6,553 bases of DNA from Calditrichaceae bacterium (GTDB lineage: Bacteria > Calditrichota > Calditrichia > Calditrichales > Calditrichaceae), in contig JAUXGF010000164.1 in assembly GCA_030622395.1 (NCBI GenBank), positions 1 to 6,553 on the forward strand, read 5' to 3'. Position numbers and translations under genes: made by a program. Below are positions 1 through 4,961 of this stretch, one piece after another; within the stretch, counting starts at the first letter, position 1, and the number at the start of each line of letters is the position of its first letter. The notes beneath the pieces were generated by a model. It worked only from the letters and a program-made list of their open reading frames with translations, ran no database searches and was not told the origin of the DNA.

Positions 1-90
1 ACCGCCCTTGTCTAAAAGCAAATGTAGTACAACAGGGGAAATCTGTCTTGCGTAACCCCATGTTTTTATTGAGTTGTGAAGTTACAAGTG
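1..90. other. non-coding flank at the truncated 3' end of the LPP20-like gene
   Basis: This short stretch follows the stop codon of the minus-strand secreted-protein gene. I read it in all three minus-strand frames to see whether the missing C-terminus continues there. Two frames hit stops quickly. The third stays open to the window edge but shows none of the residues expected after the NTF2-like core. It holds 'ggggaaatctgt' and 'gaagttac', words that resemble parts of the repeat element at 2748-2900, but the match is too short to call a copy. It may be element-derived DNA that replaced the end of the gene. Confidence 0.3.
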
Positions 91-1698
91 TCAAACACGA
101 GTTATATCAAACGAACTAAAATCGAGAAAAATATCTTTTTGCAAATTAAAAACGCGCCGCTGCCGTTCAATATATTTTTGTTTGGTCAATTTGATATATT
201 CATAATCCGGCTCTTTGCCAAATTTCTGATAATTAACCATATTATCCGGTAATTTTTTACGCTGAATTTTGCGTCCGATTAAAATTAAAGCGTCCTCTGC
301 AAACATGAGGTCTACCGTTTCAATATTGCGGGTTAAATAGGCGGTGCGGTATTTTTCGATAAATTTGATAATCTCCTGACGGTTGCCCCAATCCTGACCG
401 TGCATAGACTGTTCAACAAAGTGTTGATATAAATTCTCGGTGACGCTTGCATTGATATCAACCAATTCGCCTCTATCGGAAAAATCTAAAACAAGATATT
501 CCGTTGACTGTTTATTGATTGAGGGATAACGGTGAAGCATTCGAATCTTGCGCAGTTCATAACCGGAGCGGGTTTTATTTACTTTTGCGTGTACTGTTTT
601 TCCCAGTGGTTTTGGATGGTTAAAGGAAAGATAACTTAAAATCTTATCGCGCAGAAAAGGATCGTTTTTATATTTTTCTTTAATCCCGGATTTATTATTT
701 CCGGAAATAATATCTAAGAATTGAACAGCGGAATTGGTTATCTTTTCCGCAACCGGACTTTCATCCTCAAATTTTAATTTCAAATTCCAGTTTTTAGATA
801 GGATTTTCTGCGTTTCAATTTTTGGTTTCTTTTTCAAACTGATGGATTTAGCGGAATTAAACGACGGCTTATCAACCACCGACCATAAATCGGCAATAAC
901 GTTGTATTCATCGCGGGCGTTGTAATAAGCGTATTTTACGCTGAGTTTTAAATCATCAAAGGCGGCGGAGGCGCCTAACAGTTGAAATGTGGCTAACCCG
1001 TCGCGGGCTTGCACGGAAACCTGGTTAGAGCCATCCCAAAAGGTAAAATCGAGCGTTGAAACAGAAGCGCCGGCTTGTTCAATCTTTAAAGTAATCTCAC
1101 GTTCTTTTGCAGAAATCTTTTTATCATTTACAAGTTGAAAGCTAATATCGGAAATAATACGGTTAATCTGTTCGGGAATATCAGTTGTAAAATTGATTCT
1201 CTTGTAAACCACATTCTGTTCGGGCAGCGAATTAAGCAGCAGCATTGAAAAATAATACAACTTTAATGAATTGGCGTAATTACCAATAGATCCATTCTGC
1301 TTTGCTTTTTGATACATATCATAAATCAACTGCTTGCGCTCGTTAAAAATCTTTACCACTTCCTGTTTAGACAGATAACAAAAGACTTTTATCCGACCGT
1401 CCGGCAGAGGTTCTTTAACGGTTTTAACATTCTTGAGCGTAGCCGAGCTGTGAGTGCGCAGGATGGATTTAACATTATCATGTAAACCTTTGGAAGATTC
1501 CTGAATCTTGCGTTCAAAGGATTTTGCCACGCGCACGGCGATCTGTTCGGTGAGTTCCTCCAATGCCTGGTCGCGGGCTTCGCGGGAGTCAAAGGAAGCT
1601 CCGCTGCCAAAATAATACTGGCCGGAGTTGATGATTTCTTGTTTGTTTTGAGCAAACAAAATACTGGCGGTAAAGATTAATAAAACTCCGATTTTCAT
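91..1698 (-). CDS. secreted LPP20-like protein with NTF2-like C-terminal region, probably truncated
   Basis: This 535-residue protein starts with a signal peptide (MKIGVLLIFTASILFA, cleavage likely before QNKQ). There is no lipobox cysteine, so it should be exported but not lipidated. Residues 17-115 resemble the LPP20 fold: SGQYYFGSG, then the charged helix SFDSREARDQALEELTEQIA, then KVFCYLS. Residues about 120-160 look helical, and about 200-262 look like a beta-sandwich. Residues 440-535 resemble an NTF2-like fold (FIEKYRTAYLTRNIETVDLMFAEDALILIGR is interrupted here by length limits; see 446-476). In related FCB proteins this fold continues for roughly 50-70 residues with a 'YGI.-.QYYYSS' and 'GYLFLMVD' strand pair and a 'RTWQP' ending, as I recall them; these are absent here. 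The start at 1698 is supported by GGAG eight bases upstream. It lies 73 bp after the broken vapC on the same strand. The function of the family is unknown; a periplasmic or envelope role is inferred. Confidence 0.8.
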   Translation of the reverse strand: MKIGVLLIFTASILFAQNKQEIINSGQYYFGSGASFDSREARDQALEELTEQIAVRVAKSFERKIQESSKGLHDNVKSILRTHSSATLKNVKTVKEPLPDGRIKVFCYLSKQEVVKIFNERKQLIYDMYQKAKQNGSIGNYANSLKLYYFSMLLLNSLPEQNVVYKRINFTTDIPEQINRIISDISFQLVNDKKISAKEREITLKIEQAGASVSTLDFTFWDGSNQVSVQARDGLATFQLLGASAAFDDLKLSVKYAYYNARDEYNVIADLWSVVDKPSFNSAKSISLKKKPKIETQKILSKNWNLKLKFEDESPVAEKITNSAVQFLDIISGNNKSGIKEKYKNDPFLRDKILSYLSFNHPKPLGKTVHAKVNKTRSGYELRKIRMLHRYPSINKQSTEYLVLDFSDRGELVDINASVTENLYQHFVEQSMHGQDWGNRQEIIKFIEKYRTAYLTRNIETVDLMFAEDALILIGRKIQRKKLPDNMVNYQKFGKEPDYEYIKLTKQKYIERQRRVFNLQKDIFLDFSSFDITRV

Positions 1699-1705
1699 CT
1701 GTTGG

Positions 1706-1709
1706 CTCC
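1706..1709 (-). promoter_or_regulatory. Shine-Dalgarno site of the LPP20-like gene
   Basis: Reading the minus strand, GGAG stands seven to eight bases before the ATG at 1698. It is one of the few clear Shine-Dalgarno sequences in the window, and it fixes the start immediately before the signal peptide. Confidence 0.6.
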
Positions 1710-1771
1710 ATCTGCTGAATAAATGTCTGCAAAAGAATGCATATATCTATTTTTATATTAAGTTATGATTA

Positions 1772-2169
1772 TCAGATTTGTTGAAATAAACGGTGTTTAG
1801 CGGCTCGTTTGTCAAAAGTGAGAACAGGTTCACCGCCGGCTGCTTTTGAACAATGCGCAATGAGTAAATCCGCTAAATTAAAATTACTCTTTTTAGCGTC
1901 AAGCAGGGCTTTGAACACAGCTTCGGCTTTTTCAATTTCTAACAGCGGCATAGAGAGCATGCCTTCCAATGCCAGCGCCGTGTCATTTTCGACTTGCCAT
2001 ATACCGCGCTTAACACCCAGACAAGCTCTAGAGGTACAAGTGCGGAAACAAAGAAACGTTCGTCTTTTTTTGTTTAGCTTCTTGAAAAATATTTAAAAAC
2101 CCGCTCCGCCTGCTTTTTATCGTCGTTTAGCAGAAAACGCACCAGGATATTGGTATCTATGGCTTTCAT
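1772..2169 (-). pseudogene. vapC: VapC-type PIN-domain toxin, inactivated by a stop and a frameshift
   Basis: The reading frame begins with [20 protein letters not shown] at 2169, the N-terminus of a PIN-domain ribonuclease toxin, and stops at TAA (2074-2076) after 31 codons. Reading through in the same frame gives RFFVSALVPLELVWVLSAVY and GKSK. The frame must then shift by one base at an A-run (1986-1989), after which NDTALALEGMLSMPLLEIEK continues to FDKRAAKHRLFQQI and a stop at 1772. Restored, it is 132 residues, a normal VapC length. The PIN acidic residues are visible: Asp5, the Glu of LLE/PLELVW, the Asp of NLADLLIAH and the Asp of LTFDKRA. A working copy would be an Mg-dependent RNase held by the upstream antitoxin. 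The start overlaps the antitoxin stop as ATGA. The 65-residue frame at 1772-1969 is its C-terminal piece, not a separate gene. Two independent lesions make real inactivation more likely than a single sequencing error. Confidence 0.88.
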
Positions 2170-2411
2170 ATTTTACCCTTTTTAAAAGCCTGTTTGAGCC
2201 GCTCATCTATTTCATCTACACTCCGGACCTTGTCCGAAGCGGAAGAGAGCAGGCCAAACACATCGGCGGCGGATTTTGAAATAGGCCTGATGATAGCCTC
2301 ATCTCCGGAAAGCACAAAACCTATTTTATCACCGATGGAAAGATGCAGCGCATCCCTGATTTTTTTGGGGATTGTAATCTGCCCTTTGGAAGTGATAGCG
2401 ACTTGCAACAT
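2166..2411 (-). CDS. vapB: VapB-type antitoxin, AbrB/MazE/SpoVT swapped-hairpin family
   Basis: This is an 81-residue protein. Its N-terminal half (residues 3-47) is a swapped-hairpin AbrB DNA-binding domain, with [20 protein letters not shown] followed by GDKIGF and the EAIIRPI strand. Residues 48-81 form a charged tail ([10 protein letters not shown], then [16 protein letters not shown]) that would wrap the cognate PIN toxin. In an intact pair the antitoxin neutralises the toxin, and the complex represses the operon by binding upstream. Its TGA stop overlaps the toxin ATG in ATGA, the usual translational coupling. The partner here is a pseudogene, so this is now an orphan antitoxin. It could be left over, or could still neutralise related toxins elsewhere. 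No strong Shine-Dalgarno is seen; only a weak AAAGAA lies before the ATG. Confidence 0.9.
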   Translation of the reverse strand: MLQVAITSKGQITIPKKIRDALHLSIGDKIGFVLSGDEAIIRPISKSAADVFGLLSSASDKVRSVDEIDERLKQAFKKGKI

Positions 2412-2438
2412 AATAATTCTTTATATTTGATAATGAGT

Positions 2439-2454
2439 CTTACGGGAATGTAAG
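2439..2454. promoter_or_regulatory. possible vapBC operator palindrome
   Basis: The sequence cttac-N6-gtaag is a 5-bp inverted repeat 28-43 bases upstream of the antitoxin start. AbrB-type VapB complexes bind palindromes near their own promoters, so position fits an operator. The half-sites are short, and chance cannot be excluded. Confidence 0.25.
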
Positions 2455-2471
2455 AATTCTATTCATAATTA

Positions 2472-2699
2472 TCAATATTTGGATTCCTGTTCCTGAATTT
2501 CACGTTCAAAGGATTTAGCTATGGGCGCGGCGATCTGTTCGGTGAGTTCTTCCAATGCCTGGTCGCGGGCTTCGCGGGAGTCAAAGGAAGCTCTGCTGCC
2601 GTAGAAATAATCGCCGGATTGGATGATGGTTTGTTTGTTTTGCCCAAAGAGGAATGATACGCAGGAGGAAATAACAATGAGAATGAGGTTTATTTTCAT
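2472..2699 (-). pseudogene. truncated paralogue: N-terminal fragment of the LPP20-like secreted protein
   Basis: This 75-codon frame repeats the start of the large gene at 91-1698. It has its own signal peptide (MKINLILIVISSCVSFLFG), then QNKQTIIQSGDYFYGS, then SFDSREARDQALEELTEQIA, and stops after EREIQEQESKY. The two genes share an exact 43-bp run (2551-2593 and 1559-1601) and nearly continuous similarity around it. Similarity is lost just after the codons for FERxIQE, so about 460 residues of the parent are missing. The stop lies 61 bases before the vapB start, so the break point sits next to the toxin-antitoxin module. A short peptide could still be made and exported. I treat it as a gene remnant because the LPP20-like fold itself is incomplete. 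Confidence 0.8.
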
Positions 2700-2747
2700 C
2701 AGACGGTAGTTTGACTGCCTTTATTATCAATTTTCGGGGCTGAAGTC

Positions 2748-2900
2748 CTATATAGTGCCTGAACGAAAAAGCACTTTTTTGTCATTTCGACCGAAGGGAG
2801 AAATCTGTAACTTCAATATTTATAACGCTACATCCCGATTCTCGGGACGCTCCGCTTCGAAATGACAGTTTTGGCTGGTTTTCGTTCAGGCACTATATAG
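2748..2900. mobile_element. 153-bp MITE-like element with perfect 22-bp terminal inverted repeats
   Basis: The left end (2748-2769, starting ctatatagtgcctgaacg) and right end (2879-2900) are exact reverse complements over 22 bp. A second inverted pair of 11 bp lies inside (tgtcatttcga 2780-2790 and its complement 2857-2867). A third 6-bp hairpin sits between them (tcccga-ttc-tcggga, 2833-2847). The element has no coding capacity. The ends carry TATA, so a TA target duplication as in IS630/Tc1-mariner MITEs is possible; that is inference. The internal 'gtcatttcgaccgaagggag' is a word I recognise from intergenic repeats in many Bacteroidota and relatives. It ends four bases before the stop codon of the Fic-protein gene without truncating it. 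Its long foldback could act as a terminator. Confidence 0.8.
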
Positions 2901-2904
2901 TTGG

Positions 2905-3501
2905 TTATGATCTGGCAAAAGTAATTAACGGCTTAATATCACTCTTGTCAGCGCTATGAATGGCTTCCATGTATTTTTTCCTTGCCAGCCCCGGTTTTAC
3001 AAGATTTGAGTTTCCCCAGGTAAAAATTGGTTTATTAAAGATTTGGGTGATAAATACATCTGCGCATAGTCGGGAATGACGCCCATTGCCGTTTGAAAAT
3101 AGATGAATCTGTACTAATCTATGCTTAAAGCGTATAGATATCTCATCTTCAGTAAAAAATTTGTTCTTAATCCAATATTTACAATCATCCAACAAATTTC
3201 GTAATTCAAATGCAATCTGAAATTTATCCAATCCAATATTTTTATTCGTTTTCCTGAACTGTCCGGCCCATTTCCAAACTTCGTTATACATTCTTCTATG
3301 TAATTCAAGAATGAAATCTTCCCGCAGTATTTTTTCCAATTTAAATTTATTTTGTAAAGTCCATTGCACTGCTTTTTCTATATTGTATTGCTCAAACTCA
3401 TCCAGTTCGCTGCGGGTGGAAATTGTTTTAATCAGAAGGCCATTTTTTTCATCTTCATCAATGGGAGTTTGGCCGTCTATATATAAAAGATCTAATCCCA
3501 T
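2905..3501 (-). CDS. mobile mystery protein B (Fic-domain protein)
   Basis: This 198-residue protein matches the mobile mystery protein B family (TIGR02613) from end to end: MGLDLLYIDGQTPIDEDE at the N-terminus, LHRRMYNEVWKWAGQFRKT and NIGLDKFQI in the middle, and PLITFARS at the C-terminus. The Fic motif is HLFSNGNGRHSR (residues 133-144). His133, Asn139, Arg141 and Arg144 are kept. Asn137 replaces the usual acidic Mg ligand of HPFx(D/E)GNGRxxR, which as I recall is typical of this family. Fic proteins normally transfer AMP or other nucleotide groups onto protein hydroxyls; the target here is unknown. The first 10 bases overlap the end of the protein A gene, so the two are translationally coupled. 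Full length suggests it is functional. The A/B pair is known from plasmids, integrated elements and defence-gene neighbourhoods. Confidence 0.9.
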   Translation of the reverse strand: MGLDLLYIDGQTPIDEDEKNGLLIKTISTRSELDEFEQYNIEKAVQWTLQNKFKLEKILREDFILELHRRMYNEVWKWAGQFRKTNKNIGLDKFQIAFELRNLLDDCKYWIKNKFFTEDEISIRFKHRLVQIHLFSNGNGRHSRLCADVFITQIFNKPIFTWGNSNLVKPGLARKKYMEAIHSADKSDIKPLITFARS

Positions 3502-3950
3502 AAATATTTTGGCATTTCCTTTTTTAATTCCTGAGCTTTTTCAGTTATTGCCGCAATGATTCGATCAGGTGAATTTTCCTGGTCTTCCAGCCGCATGTTT
3601 GCTGAAGTTCTTGAAACAATTTCTTTGGCTGCTTCAAACGCCCTTTCTTCAATCATTTTATCAAGCGTTTTGTTTTTAGGAATAAACCCGTATACAAGTT
3701 TCATATTTAAAGCTTGTCCAACTTGTCTTAATACTTTTAGGGAAATTGTTCCGGATTTTTCACGTTCTTCAATTTCTTTTACACTTTGAGGTGTAATATT
3801 AAGCATCTTCCCTAACTGCCTTAATGACATTCTGAGCGCGGTTCTTATTGAATAGACCCAGCCGTTAGGAGGAATAGTTATTTCTTCTAATTTAGAAAAC
3901 TTTAATAATTTTCTATCCAATTGTTCGATAATTAATTTTTGTTTTTTCAT
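3492..3950 (-). CDS. mobile mystery protein A (helix-turn-helix regulator)
   Basis: This 152-residue protein belongs to the mobile mystery protein A family (TIGR02612), always found upstream of protein B. Family marks are QLDRKLLKF near the start, IPPNGWVYSIRTALRMSLRQ (27-46), and an HTH_XRE domain at about 34-65 with the recognition region LNITPQSVKEIEERE. This is followed by GTISLKVLRQVGQALNMKLV, YGFIP, and a charged helical tail. It is expected to bind DNA as a dimer, repress the operon and perhaps control protein B. The start at 3950 has AAGG ten bases upstream, inside a palindrome that covers the start codon. The end overlaps the protein B start by 10 bases. It is intact, with no stops or frameshifts. 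Confidence 0.9.
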   Translation of the reverse strand: MKKQKLIIEQLDRKLLKFSKLEEITIPPNGWVYSIRTALRMSLRQLGKMLNITPQSVKEIEEREKSGTISLKVLRQVGQALNMKLVYGFIPKNKTLDKMIEERAFEAAKEIVSRTSANMRLEDQENSPDRIIAAITEKAQELKKEMPKYLWD

Positions 3951-3965
3951 AAGGGTATAACCTTA
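3950..3965. promoter_or_regulatory. candidate autoregulatory operator over the protein A start
   Basis: TAAGG-gtataa-CCTTA is a perfect 5-bp inverted repeat with a 6-bp centre. One arm overlaps the ATG and the other contains the AAGG Shine-Dalgarno. XRE-type regulators often bind such sites to shut off their own operon, so this is the best operator candidate for mobile mystery protein A. No binding evidence exists in the sequence itself. Confidence 0.45.
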
Positions 3966-3974
3966 GTTTTTGCT

Positions 3975-4019
3975 TTTAAATATAAGGCTTCAGCCTGAAT
4001 GCGGCAAGTTATATTTAAA
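3975..4019. repeat. 11-bp inverted repeat with 23-bp spacer upstream of mobile mystery protein A
   Basis: Left arm tttaaatataa (3975-3985) and right arm ttatatttaaa (4009-4019) are exact reverse complements. The spacer holds GGCT-tc-AGCC, itself a small hairpin. The arms lie about 25 to 70 bases before the gene start, where the operon promoter should be. It may be a second operator pair, a promoter with AT-rich boxes, or the remains of a tiny foldback element. Confidence 0.5.
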
Positions 4020-4064
4020 GGTAAAGCCTGTTTTTTATTTAATAGAACAAGTAAGACAAGAAAT

Positions 4065-4168
4065 GATTACAGGATGGACAGGATAAAAGAATACTAAGAT
4101 ATGATAAGAAATTGCAAAACCACTACTTTTTAAAAAGCAATCCTGAATATTGTGTTATTCTGTCAAAA
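4065..4168. repeat. degenerate foldback element of the 'acaggatggacaggat' type
   Basis: The left part reads gattacaggatggacaggat (4065-4084). The right part (4138-4168) carries aatcctg and ttctgtcaaaaa, which read as an imperfect reverse complement of the left. Sequences of this kind, built from 'atcctgt' and 'acaggat' words on either side of an AT-rich centre, are familiar intergenic repeats in FCB-group and spirochaete genomes. This copy is decayed and non-coding. The assignment rests on recall of the motif plus the imperfect inverted symmetry. Confidence 0.4.
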
Positions 4169-4250
4169 AAAATTAAAAAGCAAAGCAGCATTTTACTACA
4201 GCTTTACCTTTTTGACTGCGTTCAATCCCTGATAAGCCATACTGCTTACT

Positions 4251-4308
4251 GCGGGCGTCAACGGATACGTTGCGGCCCTAAAAATAATCACCGGACTGGA
4301 TGATGGTT
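4251..4308 (-). pseudogene. third, degenerate scrap of the LPP20-like N-terminal module
   Basis: These 58 bases align without gaps to 2574-2631 of the truncated paralogue with 47 identical positions by my count. On the minus strand they read TIIQSGDYF, a TAG stop, then GRNVSVDAR, against TIIQSGDYFYGSRASFDSR in the paralogue. Just upstream in the same frame is SFFAR, like the end of a signal peptide. Similarity is lost on both sides, and an in-frame stop is present, so this is a relic. It overlaps the end of the doubtful ORF at 4288-4530, which is read in another frame. Confidence 0.72.
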
Positions 4309-4530
4309 CTTGCAAAAAAGCTTTTCAAAAGTTACTTTTTTTTCAATCGGCTGAGAAGTCCATTGGGCGCCCCATCTGCGTTCCTGCAAAATTGTAAATT
4401 CCCGGAGTCTTTCTTCATAAGTCATATTTTTACGTCGTTCATATTCATGCTTATTTTCCTGTTTTCCGTAGTTATTGAAAAACGTAAATATTTGTGTTGC
4501 AAATAAAGATAAGGTTTTAAAAAAAAGCAT
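4288..4530 (-). CDS. hypothetical short secreted protein, doubtful
   Basis: I do not recognise this 80-residue frame. It begins with a hydrophobic stretch (MLFFKTLSLFATQIFTFF) that could be a signal peptide or anchor. A strongly charged region follows (ENKHEYERRKNMTYEERLRE, then FTILQERRWGAQWTSQPIEKK). Its last seven codons lie in the LPP20-like relic, out of that family's frame, so the natural end of the protein has probably been lost or replaced. No Shine-Dalgarno is visible before the ATG. It could be the 5' part of a secreted-protein gene fused by deletion to the relic, or an accidental frame. The charged, non-repetitive composition slightly favours former coding. Confidence 0.35.
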   Translation of the reverse strand: MLFFKTLSLFATQIFTFFNNYGKQENKHEYERRKNMTYEERLREFTILQERRWGAQWTSQPIEKKVTFEKLFCKNHHPVR

Positions 4531-4581
4531 TATGGCTGGAGTTTATAACCATAATATATAATTGAAACAGGAGCCGGGAAA

Positions 4582-4664
4582 AACCTTATTTATTTGGTTA
4601 AACCTTATATAGAAAGAGGAAACACAAAAAATCAAAAACCTTATTAAATTATCTAAAAATAAGG
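4582..4664. repeat. three direct copies of AACCTTAT with one inverted copy
   Basis: AACCTTAT occurs at 4582-4589, 4601-4608 and 4637-4644. The third copy pairs with AATAAGG at 4658-4664 to form a 7-bp inverted repeat (CCTTATT, 12-base spacer, AATAAGG). In addition, the 12-mer tggaatagaaaa occurs twice just beyond, at 4666-4677 and 4696-4707. These may be clustered binding sites, but the local AT richness makes chance repetition possible. Confidence 0.35.
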
Positions 4665-4703
4665 ATGGAATAGAAAAACAATTAAATTAGTATACTGGAA
4701 TAG

Positions 4704-4727
4704 AAAAGGTTTGCAGGCAAACCTTTT
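4704..4727. terminator. 10-bp perfect hairpin with terminal T-run
   Basis: AAAAGGTTTG, loop CAGG, CAAACCTTTT is a perfect 10-bp stem with a 4-base loop ending in four T on either strand. It looks like a small bidirectional rho-independent terminator. No gene clearly ends next to it, so it may instead be the tip of a foldback repeat or an operator. Confidence 0.45.
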
Positions 4728-4729
4728 CG

Positions 4730-4791
4730 TCCTGACAGTTATACCGCCATTCCTTTTTGCAAACTATTTGCAGGGCGGTATAAATTCAGGA
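4730..4791. repeat. 62-bp foldback: imperfect 18-bp inverted repeat with perfect 10-bp core
   Basis: TTATACCGCC (4739-4748) and GGCGGTATAA (4774-4783) are exact reverse complements. The pairing extends outward to TCCTGA on the left and TCAGGA on the right with a one-base indel. The 25-base loop has no coding content. The structure directly follows the hairpin at 4704-4727 and precedes a decayed MITE-like copy. It is probably a miniature element or structured intergenic repeat. An integron attC site was considered, but the core-site sequences are absent. Confidence 0.5.
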
Positions 4792-4827
4792 GGTATTAAA
4801 GTTCCCCCCCTAAATTTGCAACTGAGC

Positions 4828-4942
4828 CGAAGAAATCTGTAACTTCAATATTTATAACGCTAAAAGATTTTTCGCTCCGCTCGCGCCGAAGGCGTTCCCG
4901 TGGGAAAATGACAGTTTGGGCTAGCTTTCGTTCAGACACTAA
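4828..4942. mobile_element. mosaic or decayed relative of the 2748-2900 MITE-like element
   Basis: A 31-bp block (4832-4862, starting gaaatctgtaacttcaat) is identical to 2800-2830. The right part keeps aaatgacagttt and gctttcgttcagacacta, matching the right terminal repeat of the first copy with a few changes. The middle differs: it has the cgctccgct word and extra GC-rich sequence (cgaaggcgttcccgtggg) in place of the internal hairpin. The left terminal repeat is missing, so this copy cannot be mobile by itself. It ends about 20 bases before the orphan plus-strand gene. Confidence 0.65.
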
Positions 4943-4961
4943 TTAAGCAGAAAAATCCTGA

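Larger units (their letters stand above)
4531..4961. other. gene-free divergent spacer rich in hairpins and repeats
   Basis: No convincing coding frame lies here. The spacer separates the doubtful minus-strand ORF from the plus-strand orphan gene. It holds direct repeats of AACCTTAT, a 10-bp-stem hairpin, a 60-bp foldback and a mosaic relative of the MITE-like element, each listed separately. Promoters for both flanking frames would have to lie in it, but I cannot assign one. Confidence 0.5.

Noticed and set aside
734..925. 63-codon plus-strand frame
   Set aside because: Antisense to the large secreted-protein gene, with no start context and no recognisable features.
1389..1655. 88-codon minus-strand frame inside the large secreted-protein gene
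   Set aside because: It lies entirely within the LPP20-like coding region in another frame, and its translation lacks family features. It is open only because of the conserved, GC-richer DNA there.
2074..2076. Stop codon reassignment or recoding in vapC
   Set aside because: A separate frameshift occurs 85 bases further on, and other genes use TAA as an ordinary stop, so pseudogene decay is simpler.
1809..2096. 95-codon plus-strand frame
   Set aside because: Antisense to the vapC pseudogene, whose PIN residues and coupling to vapB clearly identify the coding strand.
2194..2430. 78-codon plus-strand frame
   Set aside because: Antisense to the vapB antitoxin and without independent support.
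3114..3789. Three frames (3114-3308 minus, 3311-3559 plus, 3556-3789 plus) over the mobile mystery genes
   Set aside because: All overlap well-supported family members in other frames or on the opposite strand.
4112..4303. 63-codon plus-strand frame
   Set aside because: It runs through the decayed foldback repeat and antisense to the LPP20-like relic. Its composition is not protein-like and no start signal is seen.
4300..4506. 68-codon plus-strand frame
   Set aside because: Antisense to the doubtful 4288-4530 frame and rich in Phe and Lys from AT bias. It has less support than the minus-strand reading.
4730..4791. Possible integron attC site
   Set aside because: The foldback lacks the paired core sites (GTTRRRY and RYYYAAC), and there is no integrase or cassette structure.
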